A stretch of DNA of 64,000 bases from Desulfopila sp. IMCC35008 (GCF_010646885.2 NZ_CP050700.1:4428501-4492500); one strand, 5' to 3'. Positions 43,798 through 54,320 are shown, counted from the first letter of the stretch. Translations and numbers: made by a program. The notes: generated by a model from the letters alone, not told the origin.

Positions 43798-46047
43798 ATG
43801 TACGGCAAACAACAGGTTATTTCTGAAATAGAAAAATGCGGTAACCTGCCAACTCTGCCGCACATCCTGCTGAAACTACTTGCAATATGTGATGTGCATG
43901 ATGTCAATATTGCCTACTTAACAAACACAATAACCAAAGACCCCGCTATCTGTACCGAGGTGCTCCGACTGGTAAACTCGGCATATTACGGCTTGCACCA
44001 ACCCATTAAAAGCATAAAGCAGGCTGTTGTTTATCTTGGTCCCAAGACTATTCAGAATATGGTGGTGATCATGTCGATCCACCAAACATTCAGGGGCAAA
44101 CGATACAGATCACGATGTGTTCTCGATACAGAGGTATTCTGGTACCACTCATTGATGTGTGCCACCCTGGCCAAACGACTCTGTCATGCAACATCATGTG
44201 GCAACAGTGATGAAGTGTATCTCGCCGGCCTCCTTCACGACATTGGCAAGCTCATACTTGCATCAACATTTCAAGAGAAATATAGCTTAGTTACAGAGAA
44301 AAACAAAACTGGATCGTCCCTTTTATCCCTGGAAGAAGAAGGACTCGGAATCAACCATTGCGAAGTCGGTTCATGGCTTGTTCGGCAGTGGAAGATGTCT
44401 TCTTTGGTTGCCGATTCCATTCTTTACCATCACCACCCCTTTGAACAAATTCGACATGGATTTCCGCTCGTCAAAATTATCTATGTTGCCAACCTCTTGC
44501 TGGAGGAAGAACAGAACAGCGACCAGGTATTTTCTACATGTAACGTGCTGTTGGGGCTGGACCGCAAGGATATTGAACAAATCCTGGAAGAGACTAATGG
44601 TGAGGTTCGAAACATTGCCGACCAGATGAACATACGACATATAAAGACAGTCTCCGCTCCTCATTTAGAACCACATAATGCAAGAACTGATACTGACAGC
44701 CAATCCCCGAAACAACCATTCACTGACAGTGAGGCTGCCTTCGGTGCCATGGAAAAAGAGTTATCAGCACACGTTAAAAATGTTTCCCTGCTTGCCACGG
44801 TGCTCGACAATCTTGTATTGGCACCCGATGTGAAAGGCATATTGGCCGCCCTGGAAAAATCTTTCAACCTTCTATTCGGTATCGATAAGACCCTCTTTCT
44901 TCTACCGGATAAAAAAGGATTGTTGCTCAAAGGAAGAACCTCGGAGACAAACCCTCTCCACCAGGTAAGTAAAGGAATACGTCTGCCAATACATAATAGT
45001 TCAAGCGCCATCGTCCGAAGCTACAACGACATGAGTTCCCCCGCCTATCTGACAGAAGAGCAGCAACCAGCCAGTCTCGCAGACGTGCAGATTCGTAACA
45101 TCTTTGACAGCGACAGCCTTTTGCTGATTCCTCTGACAATGGACGGGAAACCGATAGGAATCGTCGTTGCAACCCCACCCTATTCCAACGACATCGCAAC
45201 ATCAAACGACCTTAAACTTATCAACACTGTCACCCGGCAAGTTTCATTACGCCTTCATCTTGAAAACCAGAAGGCCATACAAGCAGAAAAGGTGCAGGCC
45301 GAGAAGATGGCAGCCGTCTCAATGGCAGCCAGGAAATTTGCCCACGAAATCAATAATCCTCTCGGGATTATAAGTAACTACCTTGCTGGCATGAAACTGA
45401 AAATGGCGGATCAAAACGAACTCCAGCATGAGCTGAAGATCATCGATGAGGAAATTCATCGTATTTCAGCGATGGTCAACCAGATGGATATGTTTTCGCA
45501 AGCCCCTTTTTCTGAGTTTAAACAAACAGATATCAACAAGACGATCGACAATATCGTTCAGTTAAGCAGGTTGTCCTTATTTGATACTCCTGAAAAAACA
45601 TTAGCGTTTATTCCGGGGACCAATCTTCCCTTCATCACAACATCCCCAAGTGCCATTAAGCAGATTCTTATCAATCTTATCAAAAATGCTGCTGAGGCGA
45701 TGGAAAACAAAGGCAGAGTCATTGTCAGAACGAAAAAGAGTCAAGACAATCATGTTGGAGAAAGTGATGGAATTGAAATAGTTGTTGCGGATACCGGCCC
45801 AGGACTACCCGAATATGTTCGCGCACACCTTTATCAACCACTCATAACAACCAAGCAAACAGGTCATTCAGGCCTGGGCTTGTCTATTGTCAGCAAGGCA
45901 GTAAACGACATTGGAGCCACATTAACCTGCAAAAGCAGTGAGAGCGAGGGAACGACCTTCACTATCTATTTACCCAACTCGCTCACTCAATCACCACGTA
46001 CAACTGGGGAAAATAATGAATCATACACCCAAAATCCTACTGGTTGA
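43798..46047 (+). CDS. HDOD-GAF-histidine kinase
   Basis: The 749-residue protein begins with an HDOD domain (about 8-210): LPTLPHILLKLLAICDV, LRLVNSAYYGL and an intact AGLLHDIGKLILAS. A GAF-like domain follows (about 330-480). The histidine kinase core has the H-box AARKFAHEINNPLGIISNYL, the N-box INLIKNAAEAME, and the G-boxes VVADTGPGLP and GHSGLGLSIVSKAV. No membrane segment is present, so it is a cytoplasmic kinase. The 3' end overlaps the next gene by 32 bases, which suggests the two proteins act together. Confidence 0.9.
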   Translation: MYGKQQVISEIEKCGNLPTLPHILLKLLAICDVHDVNIAYLTNTITKDPAICTEVLRLVNSAYYGLHQPIKSIKQAVVYLGPKTIQNMVVIMSIHQTFRGKRYRSRCVLDTEVFWYHSLMCATLAKRLCHATSCGNSDEVYLAGLLHDIGKLILASTFQEKYSLVTEKNKTGSSLLSLEEEGLGINHCEVGSWLVRQWKMSSLVADSILYHHHPFEQIRHGFPLVKIIYVANLLLEEEQNSDQVFSTCNVLLGLDRKDIEQILEETNGEVRNIADQMNIRHIKTVSAPHLEPHNARTDTDSQSPKQPFTDSEAAFGAMEKELSAHVKNVSLLATVLDNLVLAPDVKGILAALEKSFNLLFGIDKTLFLLPDKKGLLLKGRTSETNPLHQVSKGIRLPIHNSSSAIVRSYNDMSSPAYLTEEQQPASLADVQIRNIFDSDSLLLIPLTMDGKPIGIVVATPPYSNDIATSNDLKLINTVTRQVSLRLHLENQKAIQAEKVQAEKMAAVSMAARKFAHEINNPLGIISNYLAGMKLKMADQNELQHELKIIDEEIHRISAMVNQMDMFSQAPFSEFKQTDINKTIDNIVQLSRLSLFDTPEKTLAFIPGTNLPFITTSPSAIKQILINLIKNAAEAMENKGRVIVRTKKSQDNHVGESDGIEIVVADTGPGLPEYVRAHLYQPLITTKQTGHSGLGLSIVSKAVNDIGATLTCKSSESEGTTFTIYLPNSLTQSPRTTGENNESYTQNPTG

Positions 46048-47929
46048 TGACGAAAAACGTTTTACCGACAGTCTTCAAAATATATTAAGGCATTACGATT
46101 ACAACTGTTTCCTCGCACATAGTGGCCATGAAGCTCTTAAGCTTCTGGACAGAGAACAATTTGACCTGGCGTTACTTGATGTCGGCCTCCCGGACATGTC
46201 TGGTTGTGATGTGGCTGAGCACATCAGCACCTCATGCCCGAAAACTACATCAATAATGCTGACAGGGATTAACACTGTACAGACGGCGGTACACTCGCTC
46301 AAGCTTGGAGCTTATGATTTTCTCAGCAAACCACTGAATCACGACCTGCTCATCAAGACACTCGAGAAAGCCCTTCAACACAATACGCTTAAACGGGAAC
46401 TGCAAACCAGTAATGAACGATTTAAAGCTCTGTCAGAGGCAGCATGGGAAAGCGTCGTCATTCATGAAGACGGAAAAATCATTGAAGCCAACCAGCAATT
46501 CTTCGATATGTTCGGCTACAGTCGTGAAGATCTTAATGATGGTTTGGCATTGGACCTCATCCTCATCCCAACAACTCTGAAAAGCACCCAACAACTGTTC
46601 GATTACAATTTTAATCTGAGATGTAACATTTTGGGACTGAAAAAAGATGGTACCGAGTTATATGTCGAAGCTAAATCCCGGACTATCATCTACCAGAGCC
46701 GACAGCGTCAGGTCTGTACTATCTGTGATATTTCGGACAGGATAACTTTCGAAGATGAAAAACGGGACCTGCAGAACAAACTGGCCCAGGCAAACAAGCT
46801 GAATGCCCTGGGATTAATGGCTGGCTCAGTTGCCCACGATCTGAACAATATTCTAGCAGGGGTCGTCAGTTATCCCGATCTGCTGCTCATGCAAATGGAG
46901 GAATCTGACAAATATTACAATCATATCAAAAAGATACAATCAGCAGGAAAACGAGCCGCCGCAGTGGTATCGGACCTTGTTACCATAGCACGGGGTAGGA
47001 AACTGGAAAAATCCGTTGAGAACCTCAATGACATAGTTCATAACTATCTGAATTCACTGGAACACAGTGAACGACAGATAGAGTATCCAAACGTTGTGAT
47101 TCGCACCAAACTCCACAGAAATCTCCACAATAGCTGCTGCTCAGCGCAACATATACATAAAATTCTTTTAAACCTGATTGGCAACGGACTTGAGGCTGTC
47201 CAGGACAATGGTGCAATACACATCTCAACAGAAAACTGCATTTTCACTCATCCGATGCTCATCGGCGAATCAGCAGACAATGGTACAGATTATGTAAAAC
47301 TAACGATTACCGACACCGGCCCCGGAATTGATGAAGACCATATCGAACACATCTTCGAACCTTTTTACTCCACAAAAGTCATGGGGCAAAGCGGAACAGG
47401 TCTTGGTCTGTCTATTGTCTGGAACATTGTCCAGGACCATTGCGGCTGGGTTGAAGTAAAAAACACATACCCCGGTGTCTCTTTTGAAATTTACCTCCCA
47501 TCTACCCATGATAAGACGTGTCCTGTAGCAAAGCAATTTGATGTAAAGGAGCTAAAAGGGCAGGGTCAAAAAATTCTTATTGTCGATGATCAGGCCGAAC
47601 AAAATCTGGTGATAGAAAAATCACTGAAGAAAATTGGCTATAATGTCACTTCCGTAACCAGCGGTGAAGCAGGAATAGCTTTCCTCCAATCCAACGATGT
47701 TGACCTGATGCTGCTCGATATGGTCATGGGAGAAGGCCTTAATGGCCGGGAGACACTTGAAATAATCCGGAACAATAAACCGGCACTGAAGGTGATTGTA
47801 GTCAGTGGTTATGCCCAGAGTGATGAAATCAGAAAAATAAAGGGCTTAGGTGTGTCTCTCTTTCTTGAAAAACCTATCACCCTTTCCACTCTTGCACATT
47901 CCATCCAAAACGCCATCTTAAAAAATTAA
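46016..47929 (+). CDS. Hybrid histidine kinase REC-PAS-HisKA-HATPase-REC
   Basis: The start is the ATG at 46016 (MNHTPKILLVDDEKRF), inside the end of the previous gene and after GGGGA, giving 637 residues. Receiver 1 (about 5-125) has LLVDDE and the phospho-Asp in LLDVGLPDMSG. A PAS domain lies at about 140-250. The kinase H-box is GSVAHDLNNILAGVVSYPDL, and the ATPase has LNLIGNGLEAV and TDTGPGIDED. Receiver 2 (about 515-637) has ILIVDDQ and LMLLDMVMGEG. The N-terminal receiver is a natural target of the upstream HDOD kinase, making a phosphorelay likely. It is cytoplasmic. Confidence 0.92.
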   Translation: MNHTPKILLVDDEKRFTDSLQNILRHYDYNCFLAHSGHEALKLLDREQFDLALLDVGLPDMSGCDVAEHISTSCPKTTSIMLTGINTVQTAVHSLKLGAYDFLSKPLNHDLLIKTLEKALQHNTLKRELQTSNERFKALSEAAWESVVIHEDGKIIEANQQFFDMFGYSREDLNDGLALDLILIPTTLKSTQQLFDYNFNLRCNILGLKKDGTELYVEAKSRTIIYQSRQRQVCTICDISDRITFEDEKRDLQNKLAQANKLNALGLMAGSVAHDLNNILAGVVSYPDLLLMQMEESDKYYNHIKKIQSAGKRAAAVVSDLVTIARGRKLEKSVENLNDIVHNYLNSLEHSERQIEYPNVVIRTKLHRNLHNSCCSAQHIHKILLNLIGNGLEAVQDNGAIHISTENCIFTHPMLIGESADNGTDYVKLTITDTGPGIDEDHIEHIFEPFYSTKVMGQSGTGLGLSIVWNIVQDHCGWVEVKNTYPGVSFEIYLPSTHDKTCPVAKQFDVKELKGQGQKILIVDDQAEQNLVIEKSLKKIGYNVTSVTSGEAGIAFLQSNDVDLMLLDMVMGEGLNGRETLEIIRNNKPALKVIVVSGYAQSDEIRKIKGLGVSLFLEKPITLSTLAHSIQNAILKN

Positions 47930-47958
47930 TATCAAAAGACAGGCAGGAGCCTTCGATA

Positions 47959-48294
47959 ATGACAAGAGAGAGAAGAGCATTTGCAAGGGTTGAGTTAGAC
48001 CTTCCTGCTAGCATGTACCTGTATCAAATGGATATGTATCATGACGGTGCTATAATTGACCTCAGTCTCGGGGGGTGCTTTCTGCCAGTGGAGGGCGACA
48101 TACCTTTAGGGGAAAAATGCCAGTTGATCCTAACCACCGGGATAGGACTTGAAACCGAATCGGTTGAAATAGCCGGCACAATTGCCCGTTGCACAGCACA
48201 TGGTGTCGGCATCAAATTCAGCACCGGCCTATCCTCAAGAATCAAAGCTATACTGAAAAAGGTCATGGCGGAGAAACTGCAGATAGACGCTTGA
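47959..48294 (+). CDS. PilZ domain protein
   Basis: This 111-residue single-domain protein carries both c-di-GMP-binding motifs: RRAFARVELDLPA (RxxxR) and DLSLGGCFLP (DxSxxG). GGAG precedes the ATG, and the gene lies 29 bases after the hybrid kinase, so it is probably the last gene of the signalling operon. It should act as a c-di-GMP receptor, perhaps for motility or surface attachment. Confidence 0.9.
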   Translation: MTRERRAFARVELDLPASMYLYQMDMYHDGAIIDLSLGGCFLPVEGDIPLGEKCQLILTTGIGLETESVEIAGTIARCTAHGVGIKFSTGLSSRIKAILKKVMAEKLQIDA

Positions 48295-48515
48295 TTTTCA
48301 TAAACTTACTCCAACAACCAACAGGGGTATATAGGTGGTTCCAAGGTCTATCGGTGTTCGCCATCTGGAGCTTACTATAAATTTATGATTTCAAAATACA
48401 CTCCGGATTTCTCGTTTGTATGACAGGCTACGAAGAGGAAGACACTACATTTATATGCGACTGCCTCCCTCATCCAAGTATTTGCTCTAGTCATAGCTAG
48501 CTGGAAGCGGGACGA

Positions 48516-48977
48516 CTACTGCCGAACCCTCATCGATCCGTCTTGCCCCTGCAGGATTCTGACACGGTCTCCTACCGCAAATTCATCATCTTTCTCTTGC
48601 ACAACAACGACAATTTTGCCGTTATCAAGCTCGACCTCCAACTCGACTCCCATCTTGTTGCCCATCGCCTTTTCTGCTGCCGCCCCACCTGCGAGCCCAG
48701 CCAATGCCCCGGCGGTCGTTGCGAGTGTTTTTCCCCGGCCACTCCCAATTGTCGATCCCGCAACCCCTCCAGCAACACCACCGACGACGGCTCCCACTCC
48801 TGACTGGTTATTTTGAATCTGGACATCTGCCACCTTGAGAATCGTTCCTGAAAAGACTGTCATGGGAGACTGCGCCTGGGAGCGGCTATACGTTTTACTG
48901 CCTGATCCTGTGGTTTGGCAGCCACTGAACATAAATAGAGATAGGGTTATGAGAAAAAACTTCGTTAGAATTTGCAT
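48516..48977 (-). CDS. Glycine-zipper outer-membrane lipoprotein (SlyB/Pcp-like)
   Basis: The ATG at 48977 follows a perfect TAAGGAGG and gives 153 residues. The signal peptide ends in a lipobox (LFMFSGC). A glycine-zipper region (GAVVGGVAGGVAGSTIGSG, GALAGLAGGAAAEKAMG) is followed by a small beta domain (VELEVELDNGKIVVVVQEKD, AVGDRVRIL), as in the 17-kDa antigen/SlyB family. Such proteins sit in the outer membrane and help keep the envelope stable. Gln directly after the Cys fits outer-membrane sorting. Monocistronic. Confidence 0.9.
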   Translation of the reverse strand: MQILTKFFLITLSLFMFSGCQTTGSGSKTYSRSQAQSPMTVFSGTILKVADVQIQNNQSGVGAVVGGVAGGVAGSTIGSGRGKTLATTAGALAGLAGGAAAEKAMGNKMGVELEVELDNGKIVVVVQEKDDEFAVGDRVRILQGQDGSMRVRQ

Positions 48978-49337
48978 TTTTGCCTCCTTAAATTTGGCAG
49001 GGGTGAAAAAAACAAAGACATCAAGTGAGAACAACACCCATATATGCAACTTCGCAATGCTATGAACATAGAGATGCTCAAAATGATGGCCAGGATAACA
49101 TCCGTTTTTTGAAACTTCAAGAAGTTGTTACTTCATATATACAGCCAGGCAACACGTAGATCAAACCCGAATACACACGCTATTTACTAGATATTTCATG
49201 AGATATTAGTAGCTTTACGTTTGAGGTTATTGGTAAACGGGTTTATCTATAGAGTCATCGTCACCACCTACTGCTAACCGAAGATCCTGATAACAAAGCA
49301 AGATCGATTGTGACCCGGACAGGGTTTTAGATTTGTC

Positions 49338-49796
49338 TTATGGTCGATACTTCAGCTGCAACCCCAGTAAGAAATTACGTAATATTTGATCTTTACAGTC
49401 ACGATAATGTTTGTGGCCCGGTTTGCGAAATAATGCACTCAACTCGTGTTCACTCATTTGGAAATCAGCGAGTTTCAAAATGTTCAACACATCTCCGGAC
49501 TTCAGGTTTAAAGCAATTTTCAGTTTCAGGAAAATCAAATTGTTATTGAGACGTTTCTCGGGTTTTGGCTGCACCCCTTCTTTCTTGCCTCGTTGATCAT
49601 TAATCAACCCGTTCAGGAAAAGAGCCAGTTGCGTGTCATGACATCTCAAAGATGTCGGATCATCATCTTTTTTCAACCAATTGCGAACCTGACTCTCTGT
49701 CACCTCATAATCAGCCAATGTAAATATAGATTTTATTTTTGCATCACTAAAATTAAAGGTATAGCGGATGCGCCTTAAGATATCGTTATTGGTCAT
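49338..49796 (-). CDS. DUF1456 family protein (YehS-like)
   Basis: The 152-residue protein has two related halves of about 65 residues: NNDILRRIRYTFNFSDAKI with VTESQVRNWLKKDDDP, and NNLIFLKLKIALNLKSGDVL with MSEHELSALFRKPGHKHYRD. Each half is a helical repeat ending in a short basic or acidic turn. This duplicated layout is that of DUF1456/YehS, whose function is unknown. It is cytoplasmic and monocistronic. Confidence 0.88.
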   Translation of the reverse strand: MTNNDILRRIRYTFNFSDAKIKSIFTLADYEVTESQVRNWLKKDDDPTSLRCHDTQLALFLNGLINDQRGKKEGVQPKPEKRLNNNLIFLKLKIALNLKSGDVLNILKLADFQMSEHELSALFRKPGHKHYRDCKDQILRNFLLGLQLKYRP

Positions 49797-49949
49797 GAGA
49801 ATGTCCCTGTTACCGGAGAGGATAGCTGCATTGAAATAGTTCCTATGCTAACATACACATAATGAGCATGATACCCTTAAGTTTAAGCCTCTTGTGATAC
49901 AAAAGAACTAAAGGACAGTGCAAGCGGATACTCTTCTTCAATAACAGGG

Positions 49950-49983
49950 TTTTCTCCGGGCCCACAGGGGCATCCGGAGAAAA
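49950..49983 (-). terminator. Terminator after the carbonic anhydrase gene
   Basis: TTTTCTCCGG (49950-49959) pairs with CCGGAGAAAA (49974-49983). An inner GCCC/GGGC stem with loop ACAG and a two-base bulge extends the hairpin. It lies four bases after the stop of the minus-strand gene. Confidence 0.65.
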
Positions 49984-49987
49984 GTGT

Positions 49988-50734
49988 TTACTCGTTTATC
50001 AGGCGCGCATTCAGCGGCTGTACAGGACGGTTATTCGGATGATGCATAACATGAGCAAATTTCTCAACCTGCTCCTTTGACACGGAACCACTCGTTTTTA
50101 ACACAAACCAGCGAACCCCCTCGGTACATGGCGGGGTTGTCAACGATCCGTTGAAATAATAATAATCCTTATCTTCCGGCAGCAATTTATTTGCATCTAC
50201 GGTCTCTTTCAAGGCAGCTTTTTGTCCGGCCTCTGTCGGCATCTGCGTCCATGCCTTATCAAGTTCAGCGTTCTGCTCTCCCTCTTCATACATCACGGCA
50301 ACCACGGCAAGATCACCATTCGTATCAGCATGAACGAAATGTGCTTCCAACGGGAAAGATTTCCCAGCGATAGTATTCTCGCTGGGTGAATGGAAATGGA
50401 ACTGTTTAAGTTCAAATATACTCCCTCCGGCAGTCAAAGTGCTGCCAGGCTGATAATTAACCTGGATGGCATGACCGTTATTGTGCACCTCAGTACCAGA
50501 AGCTTGATAGGCAAACGCCAGATCAGCGAGATTTCCATTGATCATGTCAGCAATATCGACAGGCGACTGATTCTTTCCCGCTGAACATAAAGCGAACTCT
50601 TGAGCCAATTTTCCCCAGTTCTCCGGTCCGCCTTCTCCTGAGTACCCCCAGTGAATGCTTCCGGACGCCATGACGTTATTGGATACCAGCCCACAGGTAA
50701 AAGCGAAAGTTACGGCAATTACGGTTCGTTTCAT
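49988..50734 (-). CDS. cah: Alpha-type carbonic anhydrase, periplasmic
   Basis: The ATG at 50734 follows AAGGAGG and gives 248 residues with a signal peptide ending ...NNVMA. The mature part has the alpha-CA features HWGYSGEGGPENWG, NQSPVDI, zinc His residues in LKQFHFHSPSEN and LEAHFVHAD, and the substrate pocket LTTPPCTEGVRWFVLK. Two Cys (CSAGKNQSP and PPCTEG) can form the usual disulfide. It hydrates CO2 in the periplasm. Monocistronic with its own terminator. Confidence 0.95.
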   Translation of the reverse strand: MKRTVIAVTFAFTCGLVSNNVMASGSIHWGYSGEGGPENWGKLAQEFALCSAGKNQSPVDIADMINGNLADLAFAYQASGTEVHNNGHAIQVNYQPGSTLTAGGSIFELKQFHFHSPSENTIAGKSFPLEAHFVHADTNGDLAVVAVMYEEGEQNAELDKAWTQMPTEAGQKAALKETVDANKLLPEDKDYYYFNGSLTTPPCTEGVRWFVLKTSGSVSKEQVEKFAHVMHHPNNRPVQPLNARLINE

Positions 50735-50942
50735 GGTCAAATCCTCCTTCAAGGTTTGAGATACACTTTTAAAGTCTAACTGTAATTGGGGAACGCAGTG
50801 ACTACTGACGGGAAATAACAAAGTATATATACAGCACACTACAATATCATGAAATGATGATATCCAGTTACCTCTTTAAAACCGCCCCTACTCCAAAAGA
50901 CGTCTTACCCTGTTTTTCAACGAATAATGTTCGTGGGCTCTT

Positions 50943-53900
50943 TCAGGTTTGATCTAAAACTTTACGTATTAACTCCGATAGCTCTCTCTTGGTGAGTGGT
51001 TTATAGGCAAACTCTTTGATGCCGATCAATGCTGCTTCCTCTTCCGAAATAATAGAACTGAAGCCTGTACAAAGAATAACCGGGATATCGGGGCGAATCT
51101 GTATCATTCTTCTGGCAAGATCTGCACCGGTCATACCTGGCATCGTCTGGTCCGTTATTACGAGGTCAAACTGCTCATGGTGGTTATTGAACGTTTCAAG
51201 TGCTTCAAGACTACTGTTTCTAAGAGTCACATTGTAACCAAGTCTTTCGAGCATTGCCTTACCCATCTCACCAAGAATTTGTTCATCATCAATAAATAAA
51301 ATGTTTTCCTTCCCCTTTGAGATTTGTTCTTCCAGATCATTTTCTGATATTTTTTCTTTGTCAGAAACAGGAATAAACACATGAAAAGTACTGCCTTTAT
51401 CTAATTCACTATCAAAGGTGATAAATCCTCCAAAGCTATTCACGATACCATGGATAATAGAAAGCCCCATTCCAGTGCCTTTACCGGGATCTTTAGTTGT
51501 AAAGAATGGATCGAAGATTTTATCCTTTACTTCTTTTGATATTCCAAGGCCCGAGTCATGTACTGATAGCTGGACGTAGTTACCGGGAGTTAGATCAGGT
51601 TCATTTACCAAATTTTCACTTTCTAAATAGATTTCCTTCAGGCAAATATCCAGCTGCCCTCCTGACTTCTCCATTGCATGGAAAGCATTGGTACACAAAT
51701 TAATGAGAATTTGATTAAATTGTGATGGATCCGCAAAAACAGATCCAGTTTGCCTGGCAATGTCTTGTTGAATATTTATGGTTGATGGGAATGTTGGCCG
51801 AAGCATTCGTATCGCTTCTTCAACAATCTGTGCCGGCTCAAAAAGTACAAACTTACTCTGCTCCTGGCGGCTAAAAGTAAGTATCTGTTGAACCAGATTT
51901 TTTGCTCTATTACTTGCCTCTAATACCATATCTAAATATTTGGCAATAGCTGAACCAGAAGGGCTGTCTTCTCTTGCCATTTCAGTATAGCCTAGAATTA
52001 CACCTAGTATGTTGTTGAAATCATGGGCAATACCTCCTGCAAGTGTACCAATAGCTTCTAGCTTTTGGGCTTGCTGGAGTTTAATCTCCATTTGTTTTTG
52101 CTCTTGCTCCAGATTCTTTTGGTCAGTGATATCCTGCATGAAACCGATAAGTTTTTTAGGTTTACCCGATTCTATCACCACAGAAACCACATCTCTTATC
52201 CAGCGATATGAACCATCTTTGTGTATTGCGCGGTAGATGAAATCATGATCTCTGCCTTCCTTGGTTTCGATTTCACAAAATTGTATGGTGGGTTCTCTGT
52301 CTTCGGGGTGCACCCTTTCTGCCCATGTATTCATATCTTTCCAGGATGCTGCTGAATAACCGAGAATTTGTTCTATTTGATGCCCCATATAAGTGAATAC
52401 TGAATTTTCAAGATCAAGTTCCCAAGGAACAGTCGATGTTGATTCCAGAAGATTTCGAAATTTTGCTTCATTTTCTTTTAACGATGCTTCCGCCGCTTTG
52501 AGCTCTGTAATGTCTTGCGTGAAACCGTAAGAGTGGATAGTTACACCATGCTCATCCATAACATCTTCTGATTTTTCAAGAACGACCCTCACTTCGCCGT
52601 CATGTCTGATGATTCTATGAATACACTCATAAGGGAGATTGTTTTCTATTGCGCTGATGTACGTCCTGTCAACCATGTCTCTATCGTCAGGATGGATAGT
52701 ATCGAGGAAAGCATCATAGCTTGCATCAAACTCCTGAGGCTTCAGTCCGAATATGCGGTACTGCTCATCAGACCAGGTAAGAATGTTGTTTTTTATATCG
52801 AGGTGCCAGCTCCCTACATGTGATATTTCCTGAGATTTGTTGAGCAGCTGTTGACTACGCTCAAGCTGTTTTTCAGCTCGCTTACGTCTTAGGATATTCA
52901 GCTGCAGAGCAAGGATGACGGCAACAAGAATAATAATTGACGAAACGATACTCCATATAAACAGCTTATATTCTTTATAGATGGAGAATGGTTCATTGAG
53001 GATTACACTACCCTCAGGTAGATCAGAAAGTTTGAGACCCCACCTTTCCAGCGCGATATAATTAAACACAAATTGGGTTGGACTCGTTTTCACAAAAGGT
53101 ATGCTGCTCACTTTTTCTCCATCAAGTATGCGTTTGGCGATCCCTGCGACAAACGCTCCGTGATGAAACCCTCCTAATACTTTGCCTCCAACGACACCAT
53201 AAGGTAATTCCAGCAGATGCGTGGTATATACTGGCCGCGTACTTGCCCGGGTGACACGTGATACACCTTCTCTTACGGAAAAATACTTGCCCGATTTATC
53301 ACGGTATAACGTGAAAAAGATTACCGAGGTATCCTGAGTCAGCCCCCCTAAGATATCTTCAATCTCTGCAATAGAGTAGTCATCAGAAAGGCGAATAAAT
53401 TGGATATGTTCAAAATGGCGCAATATTGGCTCTATCATTTTCCACCGATATTCACCCGAGGGGGTCTTATCAATGATAAGAATGATTTTCTTCGTTTCCG
53501 GATGGAGTTGCAAGATAAGATCAATTGTCTCTTTAGGAGCAGTAGTCTCAAGTACCCCTGTGAACTGTTCAGGATTTAAAAGCTTTGGTGCATCACTATT
53601 ATTCAGCCCACAAAAGACAACAGGTGCATGAGGGAATAATTCTTCATGATATTCTTTTAGAAAGTTGAAGGCATTATCATCGGATGAGACGATGAGATCA
53701 AAATCTTGATCATGGTATTTATATTTGTAGAGTTCATATAAAACCTGCTTATATTCCGAGCCATAACTCATGGCTTTTGTATCCATGTACTCAACAATGA
53801 GTTCGATATTGTTTTCTTCTGGTTTTAAAACAGATTCTATTCCAGCCACAATATTGTCTGTCCAGGGAAAACCTTTGTGGTATGAATTCAGGACTAGAAT

Positions 53901-53987
53901 CTTGGAGGGCTCACCTTGCGCGTTTACTGATGTGACGAGGCAAATGAAGATAAGGATTACAACCCACTTTATTGCATGTAACTTCAT
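50943..53987 (-). CDS. Hybrid sensor kinase with ABC-substrate-binding-type periplasmic domain
   Basis: The protein has 1014 residues. A signal or anchor segment (5-22) is followed by a periplasmic domain of about 320 residues of the ABC substrate-binding type (ILVLNSYHKGFPWTDNIVAG, VVGGKVLGGFHHGAFVAGIA). A membrane helix lies at about 345-366, then two PAS/PAC domains (about 390-500 and 510-625). The HisKA H-box is GTLAGGIAHDFNNILGVILG, the ATPase has LINLCTNAFHAME and TGMGLSIIHGIV, and a C-terminal receiver (about 890-1010) has NILFIDDEQ and LVITDQTMPGMTG. It senses a periplasmic ligand. No dedicated response regulator is adjacent. Confidence 0.92.
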   Translation of the reverse strand: MKLHAIKWVVILIFICLVTSVNAQGEPSKILVLNSYHKGFPWTDNIVAGIESVLKPEENNIELIVEYMDTKAMSYGSEYKQVLYELYKYKYHDQDFDLIVSSDDNAFNFLKEYHEELFPHAPVVFCGLNNSDAPKLLNPEQFTGVLETTAPKETIDLILQLHPETKKIILIIDKTPSGEYRWKMIEPILRHFEHIQFIRLSDDYSIAEIEDILGGLTQDTSVIFFTLYRDKSGKYFSVREGVSRVTRASTRPVYTTHLLELPYGVVGGKVLGGFHHGAFVAGIAKRILDGEKVSSIPFVKTSPTQFVFNYIALERWGLKLSDLPEGSVILNEPFSIYKEYKLFIWSIVSSIIILVAVILALQLNILRRKRAEKQLERSQQLLNKSQEISHVGSWHLDIKNNILTWSDEQYRIFGLKPQEFDASYDAFLDTIHPDDRDMVDRTYISAIENNLPYECIHRIIRHDGEVRVVLEKSEDVMDEHGVTIHSYGFTQDITELKAAEASLKENEAKFRNLLESTSTVPWELDLENSVFTYMGHQIEQILGYSAASWKDMNTWAERVHPEDREPTIQFCEIETKEGRDHDFIYRAIHKDGSYRWIRDVVSVVIESGKPKKLIGFMQDITDQKNLEQEQKQMEIKLQQAQKLEAIGTLAGGIAHDFNNILGVILGYTEMAREDSPSGSAIAKYLDMVLEASNRAKNLVQQILTFSRQEQSKFVLFEPAQIVEEAIRMLRPTFPSTINIQQDIARQTGSVFADPSQFNQILINLCTNAFHAMEKSGGQLDICLKEIYLESENLVNEPDLTPGNYVQLSVHDSGLGISKEVKDKIFDPFFTTKDPGKGTGMGLSIIHGIVNSFGGFITFDSELDKGSTFHVFIPVSDKEKISENDLEEQISKGKENILFIDDEQILGEMGKAMLERLGYNVTLRNSSLEALETFNNHHEQFDLVITDQTMPGMTGADLARRMIQIRPDIPVILCTGFSSIISEEEAALIGIKEFAYKPLTKRELSELIRKVLDQT

Positions 53988-54292
53988 GTTTTGTTCCTTT
54001 TGCTGGGTCTACTGATGGAACCGTTATCCTCAACATTTCCAGGAGCGTGTCGGAGAAAACCCTTTTTGCCCATTTTGCCGTTATTTTTATAAAAACAAAT
54101 ACCATTAACTCAAGGTGTTATTCTGATCATTAATGTGTCAATTAGGCATGTTACTGTTATCTTGCCGAATAATCTGGCACCATAAGAAACCAGTACTCAC
54201 AAGAAGCAGAACATGGTTGAATATTATCAAAATTCTAATCCACATACCAATCGCAAAAAAAATATTTCTTGGCGATCATCAAAGTGTAATTT

Positions 54293-54308
54293 ATTTGTAT
54301 GTGCAACT
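54293..54308 (+). promoter_or_regulatory. Candidate MarR operator 1
   Basis: ATTTG-TATGTG-CAACT, a near copy of the two sites at 54777 and 54859. It ends 12 bases before the marR-type start and just upstream of its ribosome binding site, as expected for autorepression. Confidence 0.5.
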
Positions 54309-54320
54309 AAGGAGCCAAGC

